Shown here piece by piece: positions 41,009 to 50,884 of a DNA stretch of 64,000 nucleotides. Positions within the stretch are counted from its first letter, which is position 1; each line of letters begins with the position of its first letter. The notes beneath the pieces were generated by a model. It was not told the DNA's origin. It made no database searches and saw only the letters and a list, made by a program, of their open reading frames with translations. This DNA is from Diplonema japonicum (taxonomy: Eukaryota; Euglenozoa; Diplonemea; Diplonemida; Diplonemidae): NCBI GenBank assembly GCA_964019335.1, contig OZ025744.1, positions 307,709 to 371,708 of the forward strand, written 5' to 3'. Both the position numbers and the translations under genes were made by a program.

Positions 41009-42241
41009 TCAAAGACTGCTCACGTCGGCGAACCGCAGCGTTCCCTGACCGCCGTTCGGGTTCGCAGGCATAAAGGTGGCGAGCCTATAGGCGGCAATAA
41101 GAAATATGGGTTCAGCTTCCGGACAGAGGGGGATCACTTCGTGCAGCATCCAGACAGCCTTGAGGCAGTGCTCCTCATCTGTCATGAGCTCTACAGCTGC
41201 GAAACACGCCTCCCACGTGACACCTTCAGGCACGGAAGGCAGACATTTCGCAAGAGCAGCATAATCACGCTCCGCCACAAGCTTTGCAGCATCACTCAAC
41301 TCTGCAATCCCAGGGAACCCCTGCGACCCGTAGGCAGAGTACAGCCCCCTTAGCCATGCGGCAGCCACCTCCGTCCTCAATCCGTACGGCAAGCCGTTCT
41401 GTGCCACCACATGGTACGCAGCCCACAACGACGTGAAGCCATGCACCACGAGGAACTCATTCTCCGTGACCACCATTGCAGTGGCCATCGTGACGAACAT
41501 GTCGTGCAAGGCAGGCAGCAGCAACGCCTCGTCCTTCGGGACTTGCACAGGGGCGTTTACGAAGGCGGGGAGGTGCTTCAGCATGGCGATCATCCTCTGC
41601 TGCCCGACGTTCGTGGGGAAGGGGTCCGACACCCGCCTGATGGTGTCGATGTCCTCCTTCCTCGCTGTGATATCTGCGTTCCACGCCAGCATGGTGGCAA
41701 CCAAGGGACTGGGCCCGTCCACGGGTTGCATTTCGTACGTGTCAAAGTCCCTCCATGTTCTAGCGTGCATGTATGCAAGGCCGTTGGCCACTGCGGTGGG
41801 CAGGCCTCCTTCGACACCCACACCAAGTTCGAGTAAAGGATGGAAGGCTGCAGCGCTTAGACCTCTGCTGACACGGGGCAGGTGCTTTGCACACACTGCC
41901 TCGATACCTTTTGCTACGGTGCCTTCGGCTTCGATGGCCTTGTGCACTTCCTGGTCGAAGTAGCCTACTAGCTCTGGGTAGTGCTCCATCATGTTGTTTA
42001 CCAGCTGTTCGGGATCACTCGCCACGGCACCTAGTTCCATGGCCTCCGTCCCTACTCGTTGGGTGTACTGGTTCGTCAATGTGCGCACCTCTCCCTCGGC
42101 CTTCCCCAATCTACTGAAGGGGACTACGATCCATGTTGCGTGGTTGCTGAGCGTCACGTTGTACTCCAATGAGCACCTGCGCTGCTCTTGCAGGAGTTTC
42201 TCAACCGTTTTTGAAACAGCAGGTGCCTTCAAATGCTTCAT
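41009..42241 (-). CDS. Questin oxidase-like protein, array copy 3
   Basis: Same product as the two other copies, start ATG 42241. The G run just after its stop codon is two bases longer than in the other units, which accounts for the 3341-bp spacing. Confidence 0.8.
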   Translation of the reverse strand: MKHLKAPAVSKTVEKLLQEQRRCSLEYNVTLSNHATWIVVPFSRLGKAEGEVRTLTNQYTQRVGTEAMELGAVASDPEQLVNNMMEHYPELVGYFDQEVHKAIEAEGTVAKGIEAVCAKHLPRVSRGLSAAAFHPLLELGVGVEGGLPTAVANGLAYMHARTWRDFDTYEMQPVDGPSPLVATMLAWNADITARKEDIDTIRRVSDPFPTNVGQQRMIAMLKHLPAFVNAPVQVPKDEALLLPALHDMFVTMATAMVVTENEFLVVHGFTSLWAAYHVVAQNGLPYGLRTEVAAAWLRGLYSAYGSQGFPGIAELSDAAKLVAERDYAALAKCLPSVPEGVTWEACFAAVELMTDEEHCLKAVWMLHEVIPLCPEAEPIFLIAAYRLATFMPANPNGGQGTLRFADVSSL

Positions 42242-42614
42242 GTTAGGCGTTGTGGTGAGTGGGGTGAGTGGGAGGATAGAAAGAAACTGTGTTGGCATCA
42301 CGAAAGGGGAAGGGTTTTGCAAGATTAAAATATAAAAAAAAAAAGGAAAAAGAGAAGGAGAAAAAAAAAAAGAAAGAAAAAACAACGACATCGAACAAGG
42401 TAAAGGAAAACACGCTTGTTGCTTCATTGCATTCCAAAGCTTGACAGCAGTGGAGGGCACGAAGACATATAAAAACTTAAAGAAAGAAAGAAAGAAAGAA
42501 AGAAGAGGACAGTAAACTGTCCCCCCCCCAAAAAAAATAGAAAGGGGGAATAGTAAAAAAAAAAAAGGGGGAGGAGAGACCTCAAAAAAAGTGGCCGTTT
42601 TTAGGAGAGGTCGC

Positions 42615-43656
42615 TCAGATCTCAGAGGTGCAGGGGGACTTGTTGAGGCCGCACTCGTTGGCACCCCTCTTCACACGGATGTAACCGTTCTCGCCCCAAG
42701 ACGCACCCCAGGAGTTCTTGATGATCCAGTAGTCGGCGGCGTAACCAACAATGAGGACACCGTGGTCAAGGGTGCACTGCTCGCAGCAGTTGGTGAGGAT
42801 ACCACCGTTGTAGGTCTGCCACTTGGTGGCGTCGACGGCGATGGAGAGGGGACCGCTGGGACCCACGAACTCGGCCATGGCCTCCTCGTTGTGTGCGATG
42901 TCCTTGTGGCCCTTGATGGTGGCACCGACAGCCTTCCCGGTAACCTCGTGGCAGAAGCCGCTGATCCCGTCACCCGAGGTGTAGGGGTACGAGGCCTCGG
43001 TCACGATCTGCCCGCTGTGAGTCTGCTGGAGCCACTTGAAGGCGTTGTCCATGAGACCACCGTTGCAGCCGTCGTCGATCTTGTCACAAGACACAAGCTC
43101 CTGCTCCGAGAGCGAGGTCAGGGTGTGCCCGGCAAGGAACCACTGGCCCTCAATCCCACCGGTGGTGGAGAATGCCCAGCAGCTGTGTTTGTTTTTTTTT
43201 TTTTTTTTTTTGTTTTTTTTTTTTAATTCTTCTTCTTCTCTTCTCTCCATACCTTCCGCACTGAGCCTGGTTCTTCACGTGGGTCACGGCACCCTTGGAC
43301 CTCCAGTCCACCTCAGTGGGGATGGATACACCGGAAGGGGTGTAGGCGGGACCCTCCTTCTCCTGAACCTGGAGGTTGTGGTACACCTTGAACTCCTCGG
43401 CGGAGAGGTCCGAGAACCTGTTCACACCGAAGGTGGCTCCCTTAGTCTGCTCCTTCTCGTACTGGGCACCCTTCAGAAGGTTCTTCGTGAAGATCTGGAA
43501 CCTCCTCTCCTCCTCCGAAGCGCTGTTGTAGTGCTTGTTGAAGTCGGCCTTGAAGGTCTTGAACATCATCCTCGAGTTGGAGCGGATGTAGTCCTCAGAC
43601 AGACCCTGAGCACACCCTGCGAGCAGGGCAATCATGACGGCGGTACCACAACGCAT
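42615..43656 (-). CDS. Cathepsin L-like cysteine protease, array copy 4 (edge copy)
   Basis: Coding region intact (intron 43183-43252, 323 aa). It has lost its normal upstream flank: homology to the other copies stops at about 43690, only 34 bases before the ATG. It therefore keeps the ACACAG acceptor and CATCCTACCCCC but not the longer T-rich tract, and no questin-oxidase-like gene lies upstream. It may be trans-spliced less efficiently than the other copies. Confidence 0.93.
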
Positions 43657-43716
43657 TTTGTTGAGTTATGCTGTGTAGGGGGTAGGATGGGATGAGTGGG
43701 ACAGCTATGGAATACA

Positions 43717-43905
43717 ATGGCACAAAAAGACAAGTCGGTGGAGGTTCAAAAGTCCAGGAAACAGCTCGCCCCTGCACGTGGGCAGGGGGAGATGAATACC
43801 TATGTCGGGAGGGTCACCGTCATCTCCGGAGGGGGGCTCTCAAGGCGCTACCCCCCGAAGCCCCCCCTTCAGATGGAGGGGGTTGAGGACAGCGAGTACA
43901 ACTGA
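43717..43905 (+). CDS. Small open frame at array edge, 62 aa (doubtful)
   Basis: Starts right after the array breakpoint and has strongly G/C-ending codons, like the real genes here, but lies on the plus strand. It reads MAQKDKSVEVQKSRKQLAPA and, later, GRVTVISGGGLSRRYPP. No domain is recognised. It could be a real small gene, or the truncated end of a gene cut by the rearrangement that ended the array. An in-frame ATG at 43696 would add seven residues. Confidence 0.35.
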   Translation: MAQKDKSVEVQKSRKQLAPARGQGEMNTYVGRVTVISGGGLSRRYPPKPPLQMEGVEDSEYN

Positions 43906-44367
43906 GAGGGATAGTAGTTAAATAAGAGAGAGAAAAAGAAAATAAAAGGGAAAAGAAAAGAGAGAGAAAGAGAGGAAAGGAAGAAGGGGAAAAAAAAAAA
44001 GGAAAAAAAAAAGAAAAAGAGAGAGGAACAGGGAAAGCACGCAATTTTTAAGTGGGAGTGAAAGATTTCACTTTATCACTCCCAAACTTTATGTTCACTC
44101 CAGTTACCTTGAAATTAGGCTCCGGGGTGAAATAATGTTCTGAGCGCGACATTATGCAACATCTGTTTCACTCCTGCACTTTATACCTATCTTATTCTTA
44201 TATCTTTTTTTAAATAATAACAGGAAGGAAAGGGAGAAAAGGCAAAAGATCAAACACCAGCTTGCCAGCGAAAAGTGCAAGCACTTACAAGCAGAGTGAG
44301 ACCGCTTTTGTCGGTTAACAACTTCAGAGCAACAAGATCGAAGAGCCCGACGGAAGATGAGTTAGTA

Positions 44368-44414
<47 letters not shown>

Positions 44415-44470
44415 CACCAAGATAAGAAGGACAACGGCTTTCGCTACAATCAGCGTTTAGACAGAGTTTA
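43906..44470. other. Intergenic, A/G-rich then mixed
   Basis: A GA-rich tract (43911-44035), then a stretch with GTGAAA/TTTCAC words and GTGAAATAATG (about 44130), related to motifs at 900-950. Ends in a T39 run (44376-44414). No gene. Confidence 0.4.
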
Positions 44471-44630
44471 CCATCCAAAAAATAGCTAATAGAAAAGGGA
44501 AACAAATTGACCTCAAACTGCACAGTGATGCCGATGTCGCTCAGCATGCTAGCAGTTTTGCCCCTTGACAAAGATGAGGCTGTGGATCGCATTATTTTTT
44601 CTTTTTTTTTTTATCCCCTATGCTTCACTT
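44471..44630 (-). repeat. Duplicated fragment, copy 1
   Basis: About 120 bases are nearly identical, in the same orientation, to 50471-50590, with weaker similarity continuing through a T-run to a CCTATGC word. On the minus strand both copies keep an open frame, GKTASMLS(D/N)IGITVQFE, followed by VNLFPFSISYFLD, with only a few substitutions. The reading frame is conserved, so this may be an exon or gene fragment carried by a repeat. I cannot assign a family. Confidence 0.7.
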
Positions 44631-45337
44631 CCCTGACGTTCTATCAGAACAAGTGTTCTAACGAAGTAGGTATGAAACTGTGAAGAGCTCAGCAAGTAAA
44701 AGAGAGAGAGGGGAAAAGGGTGAGGGGCCAGAGAAACCACACACCCTCGTCCGATCGCTGAAGGAGAGATGAAAAGACGTATCTTAGATAGTGCAATTTC
44801 TATTATCAGTTCTTCCTTCTTTTTTTCGTTCTGGGTTGTTATGATTTGTTGCTGGCACTTCTGTTTATCATTCGTCTTTCCTCCCCCCCCTTTTTTTTTC
44901 CTCTCTCTCTTTTTTTTTTTTTTTGCAGTCTCTTCATTCATGTCCACACCCGAAACGCGTAAGGAAGAAAACACTCAATACAGGGGAAGAAGTATTAGCA
45001 ACTGCCCACCAAATAGAGGGGATCATGTGTAGAAATATTCTCGGTGGAGTAGAAAGTACTAGGCATTGATGTAAGTGCATCTTGTATGGAATGGGAAAGC
45101 GCTCAGTGACTGGCACAAGGTAAAAGTCATGTGAAATGAGTGAGCTGTAAAAAAAAAGGGGGGGACGCAGCGTTTTTTTTTAAAACTTTGTTTTCTGCGC
45201 CCTATTGGATATTTAAAACAACAACAAAGAACTAGTTTGGCACTTCTATTGTTCGTGTGCACGAGCGGGATTTTACCTCATAAAATAGCTCATTACACTG
45301 CCTTCAACTAGTTTCTGGTCTCGACAATATTATTGTC

Positions 45338-45368
<31 letters not shown>

Positions 45369-45419
45369 TGGGCTTTGATTGCAACACTAATTGGCGTTAA
45401 GCATGCAACGAACTACTTG
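44631..45419. other. Intergenic region
   Basis: T/CT-rich tracts, AAAAC repeats (about 45337-45368), no gene on either strand. Confidence 0.4.
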
Positions 45420-45685
45420 ATTACATGGGGCGCGCCTTGGCCTAGCTGTAGCTTCTTCTGCGTTCCGCGTCGTGTCCTTAATGTGCGGTGTGCAACTCAA
45501 CCCTAGCCGGGGCGCCAATCAAGATTCTGCACTCGTGCGGTTTGCTGCCTGTTCGTCACCCTGAGCATCTGCATTATGTTCTTCCACTCGGGAGCTACCG
45601 GTGATGACCGACGTGGAGGTCAACAGTGAACAACACATCTGATGTATTTCTTATATTTCCATGTTGTCCCCACCACCTTCCAAAC
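45420..45685 (+). repeat. Repeat family related to 52200-52660 (inverted copy)
   Basis: Contains GTAGCTTCTTCTGC and GTGTCCTTAATGTG (about 45449-45490), AACTCAACCCTAGCC (45493-45507) and GTCAACAGTGAACAACACAT (45627-45646). All recur in reverse complement at 52200-52400. The element seems to be 250-300 bases, with the minisatellite at 52350 being an internal expansion of one of its segments. Confidence 0.65.
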
Positions 45686-45702
45686 CAAAAACAAAAACAA
45701 AA

Positions 45703-45845
45703 AAATAATTCTTAATGACTATATGTCTTTGTTGTTCGCACGAGCAAAAAAGGTTTTTTAAAAAGCTGTGAAAGTTTTTTGCTCGGCACAAGTTGCATAT
45801 AGTTATAAAATCATTTTTTGAAAGATAAATATTTGTAACAAAAAC
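45703..45845 (+). repeat. Dispersed repeat, copy B
   Basis: Second copy of the element at 29740-29864, same orientation, with about 14 extra bases (ACGAGCAAAAAAGG) that partly echo the internal GCTCGG. Flanked by AC/A-rich tracts. Confidence 0.75.
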
Positions 45846-45964
45846 AAAAAGTTCACTATGATAGGAAACAAAGTGGTCTTGCAACAGCCCACACAGAAGA
45901 TCAACCAACAACAGCCTAAATTGTCAATCGTTTTTTTTTTCCTTCTTTTTTTTTTTTTTTTCTT

Positions 45965-46615
45965 TTTGTTAGAAAAAAACAACGTACACGGTAACCAGTT
46001 AACTTTTTTTCCACCCAAATCTGTAAGCAGAATTTCCACCACTGTTTACGGTAACCCACAACTTTTTCTCCACTCTCCACAAAAATAGGTTACCGTGGAG
46101 AGTGGAACACTTTTACAAAAAACCATTTGAGTGGGAAAAAAAAAAGTTGAAGGTTACCATTTCCACTTTTTTCCACGGTAACCACCAACTTTTTTTACAC
46201 CGTCCATGGTAACCATAACCTTTCTCCACTCAGCCACAATCACTCCTCGAAGTGCTAAAAGCAGCAACTGCCAGAGAATAGGGCACAATGCAACCACTTG
46301 CAAGAACCCTCATTATTCAACTGCTGCGCCACAGCCACAATCATTCCTCGAAGTGCTGTCCCAGTTGTAGTCCTAGTCTTCAGGGTAGTCACCCATTCTC
46401 TTGAAAGGTTTTTTTCATACTAAACCCCAACGAGGCATAAAAAAAAGTTAGTGGTTGCATAAGGGAAATTGTTGGTGGTTACAGTAAAAAGTGGGGGGGG
46501 GGGAGTTGTAGGTTACTGTGAACGGTGGAAAAAAAGTTGTGGTTACCGTGGATGGTGGAAAAAAAGTTAGAGGTTGAAGGCGACGGTGGAAAAAAGTTAC
46601 TTGGTTAGCGTGTTC
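45965..46615. mobile_element. Foldback-type element built of GGTTACCGTGGA motifs
   Basis: The left part (45975-46225) contains several copies of a motif in one orientation (CCACGGTAACCACCAACTTT and variants), with some inverted. The right part (46440-46610) carries the same motif in the opposite orientation (GGTTACCGTGGATGG-TGGAAAAAAGTT). The central 200 bases include two near-copies of CACAATCA(C/T)TCCTCGAAGTG (about 46233 and 46328). Inverted arms of short repeats around a core is the plan of foldback or MITE-like elements. No transposase frame. A possible terminus of another copy is at about 50795-50835. Confidence 0.5.
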
Positions 46616-47052
46616 GTTGTGTTTCCCTTTTTATTAAATTATTCTTAAGGGGGTAGGTTTAAGGGGTTGATGAGAGAATAAGTAGAGAGTATTCAAGACA
46701 CCTTCATGGTGGAGTTGTACCCTTTGTTATCTTCCCAATAAAACTGGCCTTGTTATACCTTGAGAATGATATCCCTGTTTAAAAATAGGGTGGGAGAGAG
46801 GGAGAGGGAGAGAGGGAGTCGAAAACTGTATGTTTATCGGTTGTAAACAACATGAATTCGAGTCGCACGCCTGTTTAGACTCATAAAACAAGTTTCAACC
46901 AGATTCAGGCTGCCGTTCGTTCTTTGGCAAATAATTGTAAAACAAACGATGGCACTGATGATCTGATTGTATTTATTTATTTCTTTCTTTCTTTTTTCTT
47001 TTTTTTTTTTTTATCAAGGAAATCGCATTAAAGGGGAATTCTTCTAAAATCT

Positions 47053-47091
<39 letters not shown>

Positions 47092-47981
47092 ACTTCCATT
47101 GGGTGGACTGCAAAAGTGATATTTTTTTCAAAACAATTGGCGGGAATTAACTCAGATCTGCGGAGCCTTTTTATGGGTGATGGATTGCTGTCCCCCCCCC
47201 CCCCCCCTTTTTTCCTCTTATATCTGAATTTGCCATTTGCCACTGCCGAGGGGCATTGGGTGACCTCAAGAAAAAAGATTAGGACTTTGCTGGGTTTTAG
47301 ATATGGAGCGTAAAAAAAAGAAAAGGACGTTGGGGGGGGGGGGGGGGGGGAGTGGGAGGAGGGGGGTCAGCAATACTCCTCGTTCTTTTTCTCTTTTGCA
47401 AGAACGAGTTTTTTTTTCTGATTGTTAACCTGTTAACCTGTATACGTGCAAACAACAGCCCGCTCTTTCTTTTCTTTTTTTTTTTAATTTACTTCCAAGC
47501 TGCTTTCTCTTGAAATTTCGGCTCAAAACATAAATCAAAGTTTACTTTTTTTCTTTTCATTTCCCCCTTTATTTGAGAATTTAGCCTATCCGTTGGAAGA
47601 AATTGCAACGCGTCTCTGAAATGGGTAGAAAACCCGAAAGTTTAACCGGAAGCGCAAGGTCGCACAAGGTCGTTTAGCACGAGAGCGACCTCCCAGATTG
47701 CCTTTGGGCATACCAAGGATCACAATCTAAATGGTGTAAATTACAATTTCATTCGAAGCAGCATGCCAGTAAATATTAACTATTGATTTATGAAAAATAA
47801 AAAGTGAACTTTAGCCCCCCTCCCGAGGGGGTGATTTTCACGAGAGAAGCGAGGGAACATCAACATCATCGAACAGAACTAGGCTGCTGTAACCTCCCTC
47901 TCTTTTGTTTGTATCTCCCACCCTTTCAAACCCGTGCTCTTGTTAAATAAACCAATGTGTTTTTAAGTGGAAAGAAGACCT
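46616..47981. other. Intergenic region, no gene seen
   Basis: Simple-sequence tracts (GGGAGAGA near 46790, T39 near 47054, C16 near 47191, G19 near 47330) and otherwise unique AT-rich DNA. The last part is probably the 3' UTR of the membrane protein gene that ends at 47982. Confidence 0.5.
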
Positions 47982-50381
47982 TCATCCCACATATGGTGGC
48001 AGGTCTAACTCGTAGTTTTTCAAGTGTCCTGGACTCAGGCGAAGATAGAAAGCTTTCTGCATAAGCTGTTCGTACACCCACTCCTGCACAGGTGTGAGGC
48101 GGCTTCTGTCCACAGCGTAAACGGCTTCAGGGATCTCTTCATTGCAGTTCGGGATACCTTTCAGCTTTCTAAAAACACCCACAAGGGGGTCCGAAGGGCT
48201 TGTCTCCAAGGAGTACATCCATTCTTCGTTCTCGCCTGTCACAGAACCGTTTGCTTCGCAGATGATGGTCGCCTGCGCTTCATTCAGAACCAGCCCTACT
48301 GCAGCGGTAATGATTCTTCCCTGCATCACGTCGGCAAGCTTCAACGGCAATATAACTATAGGCATGTCCCTCTTTTGCACGAAGTACTCGGCAGCCTTGT
48401 ATGCCACCTTCAGAGCACAAAGCGGTGTTCCCATCATTGCGAAGCCTTTGTTTACACTGTTCCCTATGTTCCCAGCCTGCATCATGCCGTGTGTCACCCC
48501 CGCCCACCCTACCAAGCCCGAGGTCTTAAGCAGGTCTGCACATACACACGCCTTGTATAGGGCGTCGCTGCAGTTCCCCGCTATGCCCCATGACAGGTAC
48601 AGGACATTCGGGTCTGTGAGGGTGTACGTGTGCAGCACGCCCTCTGTCTTTTGCAGTTTCTCTTGGATGATCGAGATAGTCTCTGCGAAGGCGGGGCACA
48701 ACAACTTCCCTCCCTCGTGCCTCAAGTACAGCTTCAGCAACGCACCCTTCATGTTGTTCAACCCTACATTCAGACGGGACTTCAGGTCGCCTGCAGCTTC
48801 ATCCCTTTCCCTTCTGCTGACCCTTCTACTTCGGGTCTTGGTACTCCTGCCAGACATGTCGCTGGTTCGCTCAGTCGACGTGCCCCCTGACTCGACTCCC
48901 TCTATGAAGAGGGTGCTCGGAAGGTACGCCTTGTACTGGTCGAGGACGTTGCAGGCAAACAACAGCCCGCTTGCCAGGTGCACAACCTCTGTCACGCTCA
49001 CTTTACGTACTGCCACCAGAACACCCCTTCGTGCACCCTCAATGTCCATTGTTGTGAGGTGGGAGGTGGAATCAGCAATCTGGGACACAGGCACGACGAC
49101 AGTGACGTATTCCAGTATCATCACAGTGAGGTCGCAACACAACACGACACAACAGAAAATAATGAGGAGCACCAGTGCTGCGTTGATCTGGTCCTGCACC
49201 ACGCTGGTGGACTGGATCCACAAGATGATGGCATCGAAACGGGTTGCGTTGAACCCGTCGTCCAAGGTCATCAAGGTCTCCGTCCTGACGAAGTGCTCCC
49301 CACCTTTAATGCCCTTTTTCCAGAAACCAGGCCGTTGTTGCCCTACTGTATTCCACGTGCCGTGCATCTGCGAGTCGTTCACCAGATGCATGATGCAGTG
49401 CTGCTTCTCCTTCAACGCGTTCCTGTCTGTCCCCAGACACGGCCCGTCGAGAAGTTGCTGGCCCGTTGAGGTGGCGTACACGATGCCTGACAGCGCGTCG
49501 AAGATGACGACCTTCGTGTTTGAGGTGCGCTCTGCGTATGACTGAAGGGCTGCTTCCCACTGGTAAAAGAACCATGCCGCCTTGATGCCGACGAACTTGT
49601 ACTTTGACCAAGGATGGGGTGGGGGTGGCGCCATGTACCACGTATCGACGTAGATGTAGATGAATGGCGTCAGGTCGCCTGAGAGCCATGCCTCGGGCCT
49701 CTCTGCACATGACATGACCTTTGACCCGGGTGCTCCCTCGGCACTCATGTTAGGGTGGCATGTCAGCTTGCTAACCTCAAGGTCGAAGTTGTAGTTTTCT
49801 TTAACGATGGTCCCATTGTCGGGTGTGACGCCAAAGACATGCGCCTCAAGTCCATGGCCGTGATCATGATTCTGATTGTAAAGAGCCTTGACGTACTCAA
49901 CACCACCATCCTGTAGGAGGTCTTTCCATGTGTGGTAGTAGAAGAGCGCAGGGTCCTTGGGATCGTGGGGGATTGCCTCGATACCGATCTCGTCAATCCA
50001 GTAGGACCACCTCACACGTGGCCAAATGGCCCACTCGGCAGAATCCGCCCACGACTCCACGTCCACGCTGTCTGCACTGAGAGTTCCGTTTGGGTTCAAG
50101 GTGACAGGATGTTGTGCATCAAACCTTTCCCTTATCAGGGTGTTCATCTCTTTTTCAACCTGCTGGACTTCGTCGATGCATGACCTAAGTTCCTTTCGGA
50201 GTCCTTGCACCTGTGCATCAGACACATCCTCTACCACACCTTCCAAGGACTTCAGCGACTCGAAATACATCAGCAACCCCCCTAGCAGCGACAGTGTGGT
50301 GCTCATCGCTGTTGCACAAATAAGTAAATACTGCAGTTTCACCTTGCATTTCGCCTTCTGATCCACAAGGTTATCTTGCAT
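47982..50381 (-). CDS. Two-span membrane receptor-like protein with degenerate nucleotide-cyclase domain
   Basis: 799 aa from ATG 50381; CTCAAATACAG lies 7 bases upstream as a likely acceptor. A signal-anchor (residues of about 17-42, YLLICATAMSTTLSLLGGLL) is followed by an extracellular domain of about 350 residues with many Trp and Cys and several NxT/NxS sites, possibly Cache-like. A second span (near 397-425, LVLLIIFCCVVLCCD) leads to a HAMP-like linker and YKAYLPSTLF, the segment that precedes the catalytic domain in many protist cyclases. The domain itself keeps GVTHGMMQAGNIGNSVNKG and MMGTPLCALKVAYKA, matching the second half of class III cyclases. The metal-binding F-x-D-I segment is not visible, so catalysis is doubtful. 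A signalling receptor that lost cyclase activity is my best reading. Confidence 0.7.
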   Translation of the reverse strand: MQDNLVDQKAKCKVKLQYLLICATAMSTTLSLLGGLLMYFESLKSLEGVVEDVSDAQVQGLRKELRSCIDEVQQVEKEMNTLIRERFDAQHPVTLNPNGTLSADSVDVESWADSAEWAIWPRVRWSYWIDEIGIEAIPHDPKDPALFYYHTWKDLLQDGGVEYVKALYNQNHDHGHGLEAHVFGVTPDNGTIVKENYNFDLEVSKLTCHPNMSAEGAPGSKVMSCAERPEAWLSGDLTPFIYIYVDTWYMAPPPPHPWSKYKFVGIKAAWFFYQWEAALQSYAERTSNTKVVIFDALSGIVYATSTGQQLLDGPCLGTDRNALKEKQHCIMHLVNDSQMHGTWNTVGQQRPGFWKKGIKGGEHFVRTETLMTLDDGFNATRFDAIILWIQSTSVVQDQINAALVLLIIFCCVVLCCDLTVMILEYVTVVVPVSQIADSTSHLTTMDIEGARRGVLVAVRKVSVTEVVHLASGLLFACNVLDQYKAYLPSTLFIEGVESGGTSTERTSDMSGRSTKTRSRRVSRRERDEAAGDLKSRLNVGLNNMKGALLKLYLRHEGGKLLCPAFAETISIIQEKLQKTEGVLHTYTLTDPNVLYLSWGIAGNCSDALYKACVCADLLKTSGLVGWAGVTHGMMQAGNIGNSVNKGFAMMGTPLCALKVAYKAAEYFVQKRDMPIVILPLKLADVMQGRIITAAVGLVLNEAQATIICEANGSVTGENEEWMYSLETSPSDPLVGVFRKLKGIPNCNEEIPEAVYAVDRSRLTPVQEWVYEQLMQKAFYLRLSPGHLKNYELDLPPYVG

Positions 50382-50470
50382 TATTTCCTGTATTTGAGCA
50401 TGCGGAAAAAAGAAATGGAACTGAGAAAGAAAAAGAAATGGGACGGAAAAAAGAATAGCTTGTGAAAGCA

Positions 50471-50632
50471 GTCCAAAAAATAGCTAATAGAAAAGGGAAA
50501 CAAATTGACCTCAAACTGCACAGTGATGCCGATGTTGCTCAGCATGCTAGCAGTTTTGCCCCTTGGCAATGATGAGGCCGTGGAGTGTATTTTCTTTTTT
50601 TTTTTTTTTTTACATATTTCCTATGCCAGGGG
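50471..50632 (-). repeat. Duplicated fragment, copy 2
   Basis: Near-identical to 44471-44590 (for example TAGCTAATAGAAAAGGGAAA and CAGCATGCTAGCAGTTTTGC). It sits 90 bases upstream of the cyclase-like gene's ATG; the two copies bracket that gene in the same orientation, about 6 kb apart. Confidence 0.7.
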
Positions 50633-50637
50633 TGGTC

Positions 50638-50736
50638 GTTCCGTTCCCTTCCACCAAACTGGAAAGTCGGAACTTGGCGGAACCAGCGGAACCGGAACGA
50701 AGCGGAACTTGGTGGAACATGGCAGAACAGGGAATT
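50638..50736 (+). repeat. GGAAC-rich mini-repeat
   Basis: Irregular repetition of (C/T)GGAAC(T/C)(T/A)GG-type words, about eight times over 100 bases. No coding role seen. Confidence 0.5.
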
Positions 50737-50884
50737 CCTTACCTTTTTTTTTTTTCTTCTTCTTTTTTTTTTTTTTTTTTCTTTTCTTTTGGGAAAAACA
50801 CTGTTCACGGTAAGCAAATAACTTTCGCAATAGAAGTGGTCAAAAACACCTGAACAGTGATATTTTACCTCAGAAAAAAAGGTT

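Larger units (their letters stand above)
32281..43690 (-). repeat. Tandem array, 3.34-kb unit, three full units plus a partial fourth
   Basis: The unit boundaries fall at about 32281, 35620, 38959 and 42300 (spacing 3339, 3339, 3341). Each full unit carries a cathepsin L gene and a questin-oxidase-like gene on the minus strand; the last unit is cut at 43690 after its cathepsin gene. Units are nearly identical even in non-coding DNA. The differences I can see are homopolymer lengths (A12 versus A11 near 32349 and 35680; a G run two bases longer near 40980). A GAAA microsatellite (32461-32487) is repeated in each. Either a very recent or gene-converted amplification, or an assembly that expanded a repeat. 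Confidence 0.93.

Noticed and set aside
32281-43690. CRISPR or satellite interpretation of the array
   Set aside because: The 3.3-kb unit contains complete intron-bearing genes; it is a gene array.
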